Of a stretch of 64,000 bases of DNA, positions 33,770-45,410 are shown piece by piece. A program made the translations under genes and the position numbers. The notes beneath the pieces are model-generated. The model ran no database searches. It had not been told where the DNA came from and saw only the letters and a program-made list of their open reading frames with translations. Position 1 is the first letter of the stretch. The number at the start of each line of letters is the position of its first letter. Origin of the DNA: Vitellaria paradoxa (Eukaryota > Streptophyta > Magnoliopsida > Ericales > Sapotaceae); contig CM034234.1 in NCBI GenBank assembly GCA_019916065.1, positions 10,135,844 to 10,199,843 on the forward strand, read 5' to 3'.

Positions 33770-36560
33770 GCATTAATATTTTTTTTTGTTTATTGTAGTT
33801 TATTTTGAGGTTAAGGCAACACTACACCGTACCAGGTTTGGATTTTTTTTTTTAGTTTGAAATTTTTTTTCTTTTTTTTGTATTTTTCATGTTTATTGTT
33901 GGATAAATGTAAATAATTTTTTTTTGTTTTTTGTGGTTGGGGGTTTGATGATTATCTATACATGCATGTATGTATTATTGTTTGTTTAATTTTTTTTATT
34001 TTAGTTACTCGTTAAATTGTTTATTTCATGTGCGTATTGTGTAATATTTTTTTTTATGTATGTTGCTGTTGTTTTTAATTTTTTTTAATTTGCTGTTTTT
34101 TTTTCTGTTTTTTTTTTTGTTTGCTGTTTTTTTTTTCTGTATTTTTTATTTGCTGTTTTTTTTAATATTCTGTTTTTTAATTTTATTTTATAAAAATTGG
34201 TATGTTGGAAGAAAGAAAAAGAGATTTTAGAAGTAAAATTTAGTTAGTGGAAAAAATTGTTGTGTTTTGTGCAGTGCGTAAAAAAAAATGTATAGAACTT
34301 TTTAATGGTTGCGTCGGCTTTGGTATGTGTTTGGATTGGGAAAAAAAATATTTAAAAATTTGACGTAAAAAAAACACGTGATGAGATTTAATCGAAAAAA
34401 ATTGATAATTTTTATAATTTGTGATAAAATTTAATAAACTAAATACCCCAATTGTATTTGTTATTTGGGTGAAAAAAATAGACGAAATGCAAAAAATGAA
34501 ATTAAAATTAATTAAATTTGATCAAAATAATTTAGGCTGCGTTTAATTTACTAAAAATAAAAAAAATTTAAATTTTTGAAAATTTCTAAAACTCTTTAAT
34601 ACATTTTATCCATATCCTAACAAATTTTTATAAATTCTAATACTTTTTTTACAAATCTCAATAATTTTTTAATAAATTTCAACAAAACTGACATAAATCC
34701 GTGAGAACGAACCCCAAAAACTCATTCTAACAGTTTCTCTCTCTAATATTTTGACATAAAAGTCAAAATGTGACCACCAAAATGATTATTACTTTCTTTT
34801 TCTTTTAATTTTTTCATTAGATATTCAAAAGTAAATTACTTTTTGTTCTTTTAAACATGAATTTAACGTGATGGGAAATATAGAGCCGTGTAACTTTTCA
34901 TGCGAGAATGACAAAGTAATACTTTAGTTGGTAATTGATTGTTTGGTATAAATTTATAAAAATTAAAAGAAGTTATTAAAATTGGAAAAAATTTAAAAAA
35001 TGACAAAAGTTAATTTTTTTTTTGTATTTGTTAGTCTGCCATTTGCTCTCTAAAACGAATATCTAGCCCCCGTGGGCATAGTAACAAATTCTGGATAATA
35101 AAATTTTTTTGTATAGTTAACAATTCGTAATTTAAAAACTATTCGATCGGTAGAATTTGAAAAAAATTAATACAAATTACAATTTATTATTTGAATTCAT
35201 TACAAAATTCAAAAAATTTTGTAAATTAATTGGAAAATAATAATTCATAAAAAGTGATAGATTTATATTTTAGAATCATAAAATAGCTAAAATGAAATTA
35301 GTTGAAATATTGAAGGGAAAAAATAAAAAATTTTCCTACTCTTGACTATTTACTTCTTTAAGCTTGATGCCAGTAATATATCATTTGATTTTAATTATCA
35401 AATTATTCATATAAAATTCATCTTGTGATACTTGAAAAATTTTTTTGGATACTTGGAAAATTATATGTGATACTTGGAAAATTATGCATGTGACCTATTT
35501 TTTTGGAGCGTTAAACTTGGGCTTAAAAAATTATATTTAATGAATAAAAATAAAATAATATATATACAAATAGTATAATCAATTGAATTTTAAATTTTAG
35601 ATTATATAGGAGTATTTAGTTTATTAAAAATATTAAAAATTTTTATTAACTATTTTTAATATCTTTCAATTAAATTTAGTAAAAATGTTGAAAAAAATTT
35701 CAAAATTTTTTAGTAACTTTTAAGGAGTTACCAAATGTCAAAAAAAGTAAAAATTACTAAAAAATTTCTCTCCCACTATATATATATATATATATATTCA
35801 ACTCTACCTATCAACTTGACTATAACTAACTAATTCTTAAAACGACACTTAACAATAATAAACTTATAAAAAAAATTATCAAAAATAATTTTAGTTTAAT
35901 AAAATCTTTGAATAAAATAATTCATTTTTAATGTGATGCAACAAAAATAGATTAAGTAATGAAATTAATAAAATATTTATAATAGAAAAGAAAAACGAGA
36001 GTGAAAACAAATTTTAATTGTTCTTCACTATGAAATTAACTTTGTAATTTTATAAAAACAAAAAATGACAAAGGGTAGAGAGAGTTTTTGAAGCAATGCT
36101 AACATCTTCACTCAATATGGTCATTTTTATAAATAAATTGATTAACGTACCTTACGGAAATTAAATTATATTATGATATTTATAATGTTAGATAATACTA
36201 CTAAAAATATGAGAATTAATATATAGTTTAATGTAAAAATAATATATAGTTTGAAAAAAGTATAAAAAGTTAGTAAAAGTTGATAGATTTTTTAATAAAT
36301 TAAATACAATAAAGTTTGTAAACTTTTAAACATATTACTTTTTTTCATAAAAAGAATACTTTTAAATAAGAATCGATGCATAAGACAAAAAAAAAATAAT
36401 ATCTATTGTTTGATTTATGTTATAATGAGTAAATATTGAATTGTTTATTGTTAATTTATTTAATTTGTATCGTATTATTTTATTTGTTGTATATTTGATC
36501 TTCGTATAATGTATTGAAGTGTTATTTTTTGGAATAACAATAATTAACTCCAATTAACTC
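33770..36560. other. AT-rich non-coding leader region inside the CACTA element
   Basis: About 2.8 kb of AT-rich DNA separates the 5' subterminal region from the tandem repeats and transposase. It has no supported open frame. It may be a long 5' leader or first intron of the transposase transcript. A stretch near 34535-34740 resembles the repeat at 23905-24240. Confidence 0.45.
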
Positions 36561-36565
36561 TAATT

Positions 36566-37215
36566 AGAAGAAAACCCCTAATCTTGCTTGGGTCCAATCC
36601 AACATCTTGCTTGGGCCCAGTGTAATCCAATACGAATACGATAAGAAAATTAGGTCAAACAATAATATTATAATATTGTTTCTAGGTAATTTACCGAATA
36701 ATATAGTAATTAATTACACAAGTAGCAGTAGTTAATTAGTAAGAGTTAATTAGTTCAATTAGTAACTACAATAAAACCCCTAATCTTGCCTGGGCCCAAT
36801 CCAACATCTTGCTTGGGCCCAGTGTAATCCAATACGAATACGATAAGAAAATTAGGTCAAATAATAATATTATAATATTGTTTCTAGGTAATTTACCGAA
36901 TAATATAGTAATTAATTACACAAGCAGCAGTAGTTAATTAGTAAGAGTTAATTAGTTCAATTAGTAACTACAATAAAATCCCTAATCTTGCCTGGGCCCA
37001 ATTCAACATCTTGCTTGGGCCCAGTGTAATTCAATACGAATACGATAAGAAAATTAGGTCAAACAATAATATTATAATATTGTTTCTAGGTAATTTACCG
37101 AATAATATAGTAATTAATTACACAAGCAGCAGTAGTTAATTAATAAGAGTTAATTAGTTCAATTAGTAACTACAATAAAACCCCTAATCTTGTCTAGGCC
37201 CAATCTAACATCTAA
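36566..37215. repeat. 202-bp tandem repeat, three units plus a partial fourth
   Basis: The phrase ACCCCTAATCTTGC recurs at 36575, 36777, 36979 and 37181, an exact 202-bp spacing. Each unit also holds a GGGCCCAGTGTAATCCAATA stretch and TTGTTTCTAGGTAATTTACC. The units are almost identical. They lie about 600 bp upstream of the transposase ATG, in the probable leader or promoter of the element. Confidence 0.92.
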
Positions 37216-37789
37216 ATACTTTATTCTAAGTTAGAAAACAAACAGACATTGAGAACCACTTTATTTTATTCATTTGCATATATTAGTGAAACTTAGACCC
37301 GTTTAAGAATCTCGTACGCCACCTGTTTGGTCATCCTTAGGTAACGGATTAGGTCTTTGACTAGGTTCGTTGTCCTTTCGATGAACGTGCGGGGATTGAT
37401 GTACGCGATTCTTGAATTGTCCAGTATGGACAGTTTGGGAATGCAATTATCCATCCTGTATTCAACAACTCATGTACTGTCCTGTGTTAGATGAAATTTC
37501 GGTTGACATCCTGTTGTTCTCCGGGTGCGTACACAGGGTACGACTAATGTCGTCTGTGTATCGTGTACTTGGAGAACCACGCGGACATGCTGCCGAAATT
37601 TTATCTAATTAGGGGACAACGGCATTGAGTTGTTGAGTGCAAGTTGGATCGTGTATTCTCGAATGGGATAGGACCAACCACCCTGTAATGAGGAGGTAAA
37701 GTTTAAGACTAGGTGTTTTGCATATGGCACTACATTTTATAGTAATGACATTTTTTTCCTCTTGGGACTCCACAGACACTCTAAGCGAG

Positions 37790-40700
37790 ATGGATAAGAG
37801 TTGGATTGATTTGCCGAATAGGATGTCCCCGGAGTATGTGGAGGGGATTAATCAGTTTATTGCATTCACCAGTGGGTTTCCCAGTGGGTACATTAGTTGT
37901 CCTTGCAGGAAGTGTGCTAACCGGTATTACTATACACGGGAGGTTGTCAGAGAGCACCTGATCCGTAATGGGTTCCTGAAGCAGTATAAATTCTGGACTC
38001 TCCATGGGGAAGAGTATACCGCCTCTCGTCCGAAAGAAGCCGTTGAGGTGGAGGCCGAGGTTGCAGAGGAAGCTGATCCAATGCTCGCGATGCTAGCTGA
38101 TATCGCATGTGGATTGACACATGAAGACAACGGTGCCGGTATTAATCTGACGGGTGGAACTACTCCCCGCTCGGGTGCAGATGATGAGTCATTGAGATAT
38201 TTTGAAATACTCGATGATGCGCAGACAGAATTATATCCTGGATGTCAGGAGTTCAGTAAATTGTCATTTACCGTTGAGTTGTTACATTTGAAGGCGTTGA
38301 ATCACTGGTCAGATACGTCATTTGACATGCTACTACAGTTACTCCGTAGGGTTTTACCAGCGGGAGCTAAGCTTGCAGAATCGTACTACCAGGCACGCAA
38401 GTTAACTGAGAATCTGGGATTCACATACGAAACTCTGGATGCATGTCCCAATAGTTGCATGTTGTTTCGGAATGAGAATGGCAACCTCGATTCGTGTACC
38501 GTGTGTGGTGTTTCGAGATGGAAGAATGTTGGTACTATCCAAACTCGGCAGAATCGTTTGGGTAGTTCAAATCGTGGTAAGCTTGTGGCTGCAAAGCAAG
38601 TGCGCTACTTTCCACTTAAGCCACGATTGAAGAGATTTTTCATGTCATCTAAGATCTCTAAACTAATGACTTGGCATGCCGAGAACAGGGGGGATCATGG
38701 GAACTTATCCCATCCAACAAACTCTCCGGCGTGGAAGGATTTTGATAGAAGACACCCTGATTTCGCTGTCGATTCGCGCAGTGTACGGCTTGGTTTGGCG
38801 GCTGATGGATTTAACCCATTTTCAGGCATGACTGGGGCAACTCACAGTACGTGGCCTATACTGTTACTTCCATATAATCTTCCACCTTGGCTGTGCATGA
38901 GGCAACCTTTTGTCATCCTATCGACATTGATTGACGGACCTAAGGGTCCCGGGGATAAAATAGATGTTTATATGCAACCATTGATTGAAGAGCTTAATGA
39001 ATTATGGACTGATGGTGTGATGACATTTGACTCAACAAGAAATGAAATGTTTAAACTACGGGTAGCATTACTATGGACAATTAACGACTTTCCGGCGTAC
39101 GCCAACTTATCTGGTTGGAGCACAAAAGGAGAGTTCGCATGTCCTTATTGCAATCAGAGCAAGAAGTCAACTTGGCTAAAGTATGGTAGAAAGTGGGCGT
39201 ACATGGGTCATAGACGCTTCCTACCTCCGTTGCATAGGTTTAGGAAGGACAGAGTCTCGTTTGACGGCACTCGGGAGTTCGGTCCGGCACCACGAGCAAT
39301 GACCGGGGTCGAATTGCTGGCCCAGATGGAGCGGGAGCAAATTCGAACAGTATATGACTTTCAGGATCTGTTAGCCCCCCCGCTACCATCTATTTCTGGT
39401 CCAAATAGGAACCGAACCCATAATTGGAAGAAGAAAAGTATTTTCTATGAGTTGCCCTACTGGAAAGACAACTTACTCAGGCACAACTTGGATGTCATGC
39501 ACATTGAGAAGAATGTTTGCGATAATATATTGTGGACGATCCTTGGTGTTAAGGGGAAATCAAAGGATAATGCTAATGCTCGACGTGATTTGCAGGAGAT
39601 GGGATTGAGAACTCCATTGCACTTGCAGCCGGGAGAGTCCAACAGGGCATACATGCCACCTGCACAGTACACCATGAGCAAGGAGGAGAAGGATGCGTTC
39701 TTGTTAATTCTGAAAGACGTGAAGGTACCTGATGGATATTGCTCGAATATTTCGAAGCGAGTCAACATGAGCGAACGGACGTTACAGGGTTTGAAAAGTC
39801 ATGACAACCACGTCCTGCTTCAACAGTTGTTGCCTATAGCAGTAAGGACATGTTTGCCTAATAATGTTGTGCAGCTGTTGATCGAGCTCAATAATTTCTT
39901 CAGGCAGTTGTGTTACAGAGTAATCCGTACAGAAGATTTAAAGGGTCTGCAGGACAGGATTGCTTTGGCACTGTGTCATCTAGAGAAAATTTTTCCGCCG
40001 GCATTTTTTGATGTAATAGTTCACTTGACTATACACCTAACTGAAGAAGCCCGGCTTGGTGGCCCTGTCCAATTTAGGTGGATGTATCCGATCGAGCGAT
40101 ATATGAACACATTGAAGAGGTATGTGCGGAACAAAGCTCGACCCGAGGCATCCATAGCGAAAGGATATTTGATGGATGAGTGCATAAATTTTTGTGCGGC
40201 ATATCTAAACGATGATGTCCAAACGGCTTTTAGCAAGTCGGAGCGGATAAATGAAGGCCCTATTGGGGAAGGCACGTCATTTGATCTCAACCATATCGAG
40301 TGGATCCAAGCTCATCGGTTCGTGCTCTTCAACACCCAATCAGTTGTGCCATTGACCCAGTAAGTCACGTTGTCGTAATAAAGAAAGTTAATTACATCAT
40401 ATTTGTAATAAAAATCGTGATTATTCTCAATCCTGTTTGATTTGCATTGCAGGAGACACATAAACGAGCTGAAACAGAACATGCCTCGTGCAACAGACAA
40501 TCAAATTCGAATGTCCCATTATCAATGTTTTCATGACTGGTTTAAGAACTACGTACGTGTTAAATATTTTCATATGTTTTTATATGATTTTCACATCACA
40601 ATTAATTTGTGTTTAATTAATTCATGATAATTTACATTTCATAGGTATACAATTTACGAAGTACTACGGATTCTATTTTAACCGATGAAATAAAACAGTT

Positions 40701-41253
40701 GGCTGATGGTCCTTACACGACAGCTCGACGTTTCACAGCTTGTGACATCAATGGGTTTCGATTTCGCATCAAGGAAGTAGATGATAGGCGAGCAACACAA
40801 AATAGTGGCATCGGTTGTCCATCTATTGACGGTGGTTACTATTACGGCCAACTGAATGACATTATTGAAATCGTTTACAATCGTGGTTTAAGATATTTAT
40901 TATTCAAGTGTGTTTGGGCTGATCCAATTCGCGGGGTTAAAGCTGATAAGTACCAATTTAAATTGGTCAATTTAAACAATTTGTTACATCGAGATGTACA
41001 AATAGAAGCTGAACCATACATACTGGCATCCATGGCAGAGCAAGTTTACTATGTTGGCGATCGAGCTGATCCCAACTGGCAAGTTGCAGTTAAAATGTCA
41101 AGGAGAGGGGTATACCAAATCGACTGCGATGAGCCAGATATTGATCCATTCGCCCAACAAGCTCTTGACCAAGATGCAATTGTCCAACGTGATGAAGATG
41201 TTAATTGGGTTAGGGACATGGTTGAAGGAGATACGGTTGATTTACATACTTAA
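37790..41253 (+). CDS. CACTA transposase (TnpD / Tnp2-like), 3 exons
   Basis: Exons 37790-40359, 40453-40552 and 40645-41253 join in frame with GT-AG introns to give about 1092 aa. Domains in order: a transposase-associated domain with MDKSWIDLPNR and the CPCRKC motif (about 1-75); the Tnp2 transposase region (roughly 165-560) beginning ELYPGCQEFSKLSFTVELL, with a CPNSCMLFR..CTVC zinc-like motif; a DUF4218-type region (about 700-820, HLEKIFPPAFFDVIVHL...WMYPIERYMNTLKRYV); and a C-terminal DUF4216-type region in exon 3 with VYYVGD. The protein should bind and cut the CACTA ends. M1 is chosen because MDKSWI is the usual family start; in-frame upstream ATGs are possible, as is an upstream leader exon. 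No stop or frameshift interrupts it. Confidence 0.9.
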
Positions 41254-41356
41254 TACACGGTTGTGTACTTTTCTATCCGAACAAGGTAGATTTTAAATTT
41301 TTTTTTCTTTATATTTGAAATTATAATAAGTTTAAATTGTGAACAGTTAGGGAGCC

Positions 41357-43083
41357 ATGTTCGGACGTTCTAGGAAGAGGACTGGTCCTAGGACGATGGC
41401 TAAGCGTCTGGGGCTATCCTGTGCCGGGAGTAGCTCAGCAGATGCTGTCCCACCTTCACCCCCTATGTCCACGCGTCCTTCAGTGACTGACACAGATGCA
41501 GGTAAAGTTCTTTAATTTCGGAATGTATCTTATCCAACAACAGTAGGTATATTCTGTTGTTTTATCATGTAACAATTTGTTTGAAACAGATTCTCCCACT
41601 CCGAGCAGGCTTTCGAGGTCTGGCAGAGGGCCCTCGAAGGGATTGCCGCAGTGGAACTGTGGATCTCAGTGGATGACCGTTCAGTGGGATGACACGCCCC
41701 ATCCGGTTGGGAAGGATGGACGGTCTTTGATTTCACAGCTCGGACATTTGGTCCAGAATCCGATCAGATTCCCATTGACCACCCTCGAGTGGGATCGTTT
41801 TCCAGATTCTACGTTCGAGGGTCTATGGACCGAGGTACAGGTATGAAAATTTTATTTATCTAATTGTACGTGGTTTATGTGCTGAAACTTGTAACAAATA
41901 ATATTCTACAATTTGTCATTTTTAGGCCAATGTAGTTGATATTCCTCCAGACTTCCGGGACGTTATGTTCGCTAAGTGTCGGAAGATGTGGAAGGATCAT
42001 AAAAATAAGATTAAAGATAAATACTGGAAAGGTCATGAGAATGACCCTGACATCCTCCAGCGGGTCCCACCGGGCGTTCTTCCCCACCAGTGGGCTGAGC
42101 TCGTCAGGTATTGGTCGAGTCCCGAGGCACAGGTGAGTTGATTGCGAGTTAATTATTTTTCCTTAAGTTTTGACGTTATCAAGCGTAAATTACAAAAAGT
42201 AATCGAAAAAAACTTAAAATAGGCGGAGGCCCAAAGGAACTCGCGAAATCGAGGATTGCAGGGGCCGGGGCACAAGGAGGGGACTCGACACTTTTCTCAG
42301 GTTCGCCACGAGGTAAAAACGTGAGCTTATCACGCTAATAGCAACTTCTTTATTTATCTTTTTTAATGATAGTAAATTATTAACATATAATTTACCTTTC
42401 AACAGAGGACAGAGGAGGGCCTGAGGACAGATCGGATGTCCATGTGGTTGGCGACTCGACGTACTGATTCGCCGGAGGTTCAGGCTATACAGGTAACAAA
42501 CTTTAATATTTTGTCCAATCAACATATAATTTATAATTTAATTTTTTCTTTAAATAATATAGTTAGTTATCTTGTTTTTTCTATTTCGGCTTGTTTGCAT
42601 TAGGCGCAGTTTAATACACGTTTAGACGAGCTGTCGCCAGATGAGAGGGAGTCCGAAGAGAGGAGGGACGAGATATTTTTCTCCATTATCGGACGCGATG
42701 GTCATGGATACACGCTTACGCGGGGTGCAGGTATTCCACGCCGATCCGTTGCACGAGCAGAATCATCTTCTCAGGCCAGACGTCGCGATCAAGATCTGCT
42801 GCAGACCTTTCGAGCTAAGATGGACGCGCGAGAGGCAGCACTTCGGGCCGAGATGATGGCTGAGATGGAGAGGCGCCTCTCTCAGAGTCAGAGCCATCCA
42901 CCTCCTCCTCCTCAGGTTAAAAATTTTATTTCTCGTTACTATTACTCATTAAAATTATATAAATTTATTTATTCATGTCTTTTTAATTATCACGTTATAA
43001 TTTCATTATTATTTCATTGTATGACCCGAATGATGGCGGATGGCCCTCCTGGACTGATTAGGATCTATTTGTATATATTTTGA
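41357..43083 (+). CDS. CACTA second protein (TnpA-like, plant transposase Ptta/En/Spm family)
   Basis: Exons 41357-41501, 41590-41840, 41926-42132, 42223-42312, 42406-42492 and 42604-42915 join in frame (364 codons, GT-AG introns). The protein has a basic N-terminus, a conserved block with PPDFRDVMFAKCRKMWKDHK and YWKGHEND, and a C-terminal charged, probably coiled-coil region (REAALRAEMMAEMERRL) ending in a proline run. In En/Spm the TnpA-like product binds subterminal repeats and regulates transposition. A seventh exon reading YDPNDGGWPSWTD-stop (43020-43061) is expected, but no AG acceptor precedes it. Without splicing the frame runs through to TGA at 43083 (about 419 aa). The gene starts 103 bp after the transposase stop. 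Confidence 0.8.
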
Positions 43084-43504
43084 TCAGTACATTTATATAT
43101 ATTTTTGTTTTTGTATTTTGAACATTTGTATATAATAAAATTTTATTTTAATTGTAATCTAATTTGATATTATGTTTGTATATATAATCCTAATTAGGAG
43201 ATACGTTTTTTTTTTTTTACAAATTTTATGAAAAATTTCATTAATTCTATGTGTAATTTAATAAATTAAATATAATATAAATATTTATAGATAAGTAATT
43301 AAATATAATAGTTGTTATAAATAATTAATAACTATTAAATAAATAATCATTATAAATAAAAAATAAATTATTATTAAATTATTTTTTAAATAATTTGATT
43401 TGTAAAACAAATTATTGAGATCTTATTATAGCAAAATTTAAATTATAATTATTGAGATTTTTAAATAATTTAAATCTTTTTTAAAAAAAAAATTACTTAC
43501 AAAT

Positions 43505-43895
43505 AGCGACCGCCTATGGCGGCCGCTAATAGTCATATTCCGGTCGCTAATGCAAATGGTCATGGCTCCCGCGCGAAACTTAGTGCGACCGCTGTTCACA
43601 ATTTAGCGACCGCTACCTACGGTCGCTATTTATTCGCACCATTTTCGCGTCAAACAAATAGCGACCGCCTTTACAGTATTAGCGACCGTTATTAGTGGTC
43701 GCTAGTATCCATACGTCTGAACTCGAGCGGTCGCAGGAGCGGTCGCAAATAATTTAGCGACCGTCTTAGCGGTCGCTAATAATTTTTAGCGACGAAGCAA
43801 ATGCGACTCGTTTGACGCGGTCGCTAAGCCGTCGCTAATACTTTTAGCGACCGCTATTATACATTTAACGACCGTCTTAGGCGGTCGCTAGTTCC
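43505..43895. repeat. Right subterminal repeat region of the CACTA element
   Basis: More than a dozen copies of AGCGACCG or its complement CGGTCGCTA lie in both orientations, often as palindromic pairs such as those near 43686-43703 and 43865-43890. They match the motif at the left end, marking these as the two working ends of one element. Confidence 0.85.
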
Positions 43896-43914
43896 ACACT
43901 TTCTACTAGTGTTG

Positions 43915-44968
43915 CCAGGTTTCTAGTATCATAAGGACAACCTACACAAACAAGAAAGCACAAAGGAATCAGGCCCAGAAAGGTTGAACCAAATAAAGCC
44001 AACGAAAAGGTGCTATGTAAAAATAAATCTGACTTTCTAAAACAGAAAAATTCACACACTGTCAAAGAATATTGCACAAATTTCAAGTCACAGCAAGATA
44101 AAAGAGTGGCAAATAGAGATTAATGAGCTGTACGTCAGAGTAATTTTTTGTTTGCTACATGCATTAATATGATGTAAATGGTGCAGCCCAGATTGCTCAC
44201 AGGTTATCATTTAGAATACAAAAGCAACCAGGACTAGCTTGAAGGTTGGAAGGCCGGAGTGTGTGACCGTTTGCAGAACCAGATTACCCACAGTTCAATA
44301 ACTTTTGCTAAGTATACTAATGGGCTGTAAAGTAGTGAAATGGGCAGAGGATTCGAAACGACGGTAAGATCATCAATACAATATCAAAACATATATTTAA
44401 CAGTTTGCAGAACCAGATTACCCACAGTTCAATAACTTTTGCTAAGTATACTAATGGGCTGTAAAGTAGTGAAATGGGCAGAGGATTCGAAACGACGGTA
44501 AGATCATCAATACAATATCAAAACATATATATAGATGAGCTGGAGATATCAAACAACAGAAAGATATCCCATAAAATACCAAAAAATATAGAAATAATTA
44601 CACTTGGTCCCCTTGTAGTTTGGACCAAAATCACTTGACCTCCCTCTAGTTTAAAAGTCAACACGTAACTCTCTCGTGACTTAGACTAAATTGCAAAATT
44701 GACAGAAAATGCTAAATTTAATTAAATTTATGTCACCATATAAACTCATATGTAATCATCCAAAAAAAAAAATACAAGAACTAGGGAAAATTAAATCTTT
44801 TTTAAAAATTAAAATATATTGCATTTTAACGTACAAATGAGTAAAATGTATTTTTATGTATCTATTTTTATGAAGTAAAAAAAAAAAAAAAAATCTCTCA
44901 ACACAAATCCAGTTAAATTTAATAAGTTCAGTCAATTTTGCACTTCAATCTAAAACACAAGACTATAT
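43915..44968. other. Intergenic DNA right of the CACTA element
   Basis: Before the CACTA insertion this DNA lay directly upstream of the F-box remnant, so it may hold that gene's old promoter and 5' end. I see no F-box coding sequence in it. It contains a 134-bp tandem duplication (44269-44536) and AT-rich DNA. Confidence 0.4.
44269..44536. repeat. 134-bp direct tandem duplication
   Basis: GTTTGCAGAACCAGATTACC begins at 44269 and again at 44403. The intervening sequence is repeated almost without change up to AAAACATATAT, so the duplication is recent. Confidence 0.85.
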
Positions 44969-44969
44969 G

Positions 44970-45402
44970 TTAGGGGTGGAAACAAATCAAGCTTTTTGTG
45001 AGCTACTCGAGCTCGACTCGAGTTCGGTTTGTGAGTAAAACGAGCTCGAACCGAGCTTGATTTATAACTTGTTTAAATTCGAGCTCGAATCTAAAAAAAA
45101 ATTTGGCTTGAAAGCTTGCAAGCAGGCTTGTTAAAATAATATATATTTTTTTAATAATATATTTTATATTTTTAAAAATATTTTTATTATATTTTTTAAA
45201 ATATTTTATTGATTATATTTTAAACTAAAACGATGTCATTTTGGTTTAATCGAGCTATTCACAAGCTGAACTCAAGTCTAAATTTTTCTTTATGGAGTTG
45301 AACTCGAGCTTATGTAAAAGCTTGAATCAAACTGGAGCTCAGTATAAAAAGTTTGAGCCGAATTCGAGTAAGTTAAAACTCGGCTCAGCTTAATGCCACC
45401 CC
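44970..45402. mobile_element. hAT-like MITE with exact 8-bp duplication
   Basis: The left end TTAGGGGTGGAAAC and right end ATGCCACCCC form inverted repeats. An exact 8-bp duplication ACTATATG flanks the unit (44962-44969 and 45403-45410), as for hAT superfamily elements. The interior is rich in GAGCTCGA-type phrases and their complements, and non-coding. Confidence 0.8.
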
Positions 45403-45410
45403 ACTATATG

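Larger units (their letters stand above)
33326..43911 (+). mobile_element. Complete CACTA (En/Spm) DNA transposon, apparently autonomous
   Basis: The 10,586-bp element starts CACTACTAGAGA and ends TTTCTACTAGTG (inverted: CACTAGTAGAAA). It is flanked by the 3-bp duplication TTG (33323-33325 and 43912-43914), as required for CACTA elements. Subterminal repeats built on AGCGACCGC and its complement occupy 33361-33546 and 43505-43895. Inside are a (CT)n tract, a long AT-rich leader, a 202-bp tandem repeat, a TnpD-like transposase (37790-41253) and a TnpA-like gene (41357-43083), both on the plus strand and open. The clean ends and open frames suggest a young element, possibly still able to move. 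Activity is not shown by sequence. Confidence 0.93.

Noticed and set aside
33519..33773. Arg/Glu-rich open frames on the minus strand
   Set aside because: They derive from the (CT)n microsatellite and GC-rich leader inside the CACTA element.
36566..37215. CRISPR-like or centromere-like repeat array
   Set aside because: The units are contiguous 202-bp tandem copies without spacers and lie inside a plant transposon; three copies do not make a satellite.
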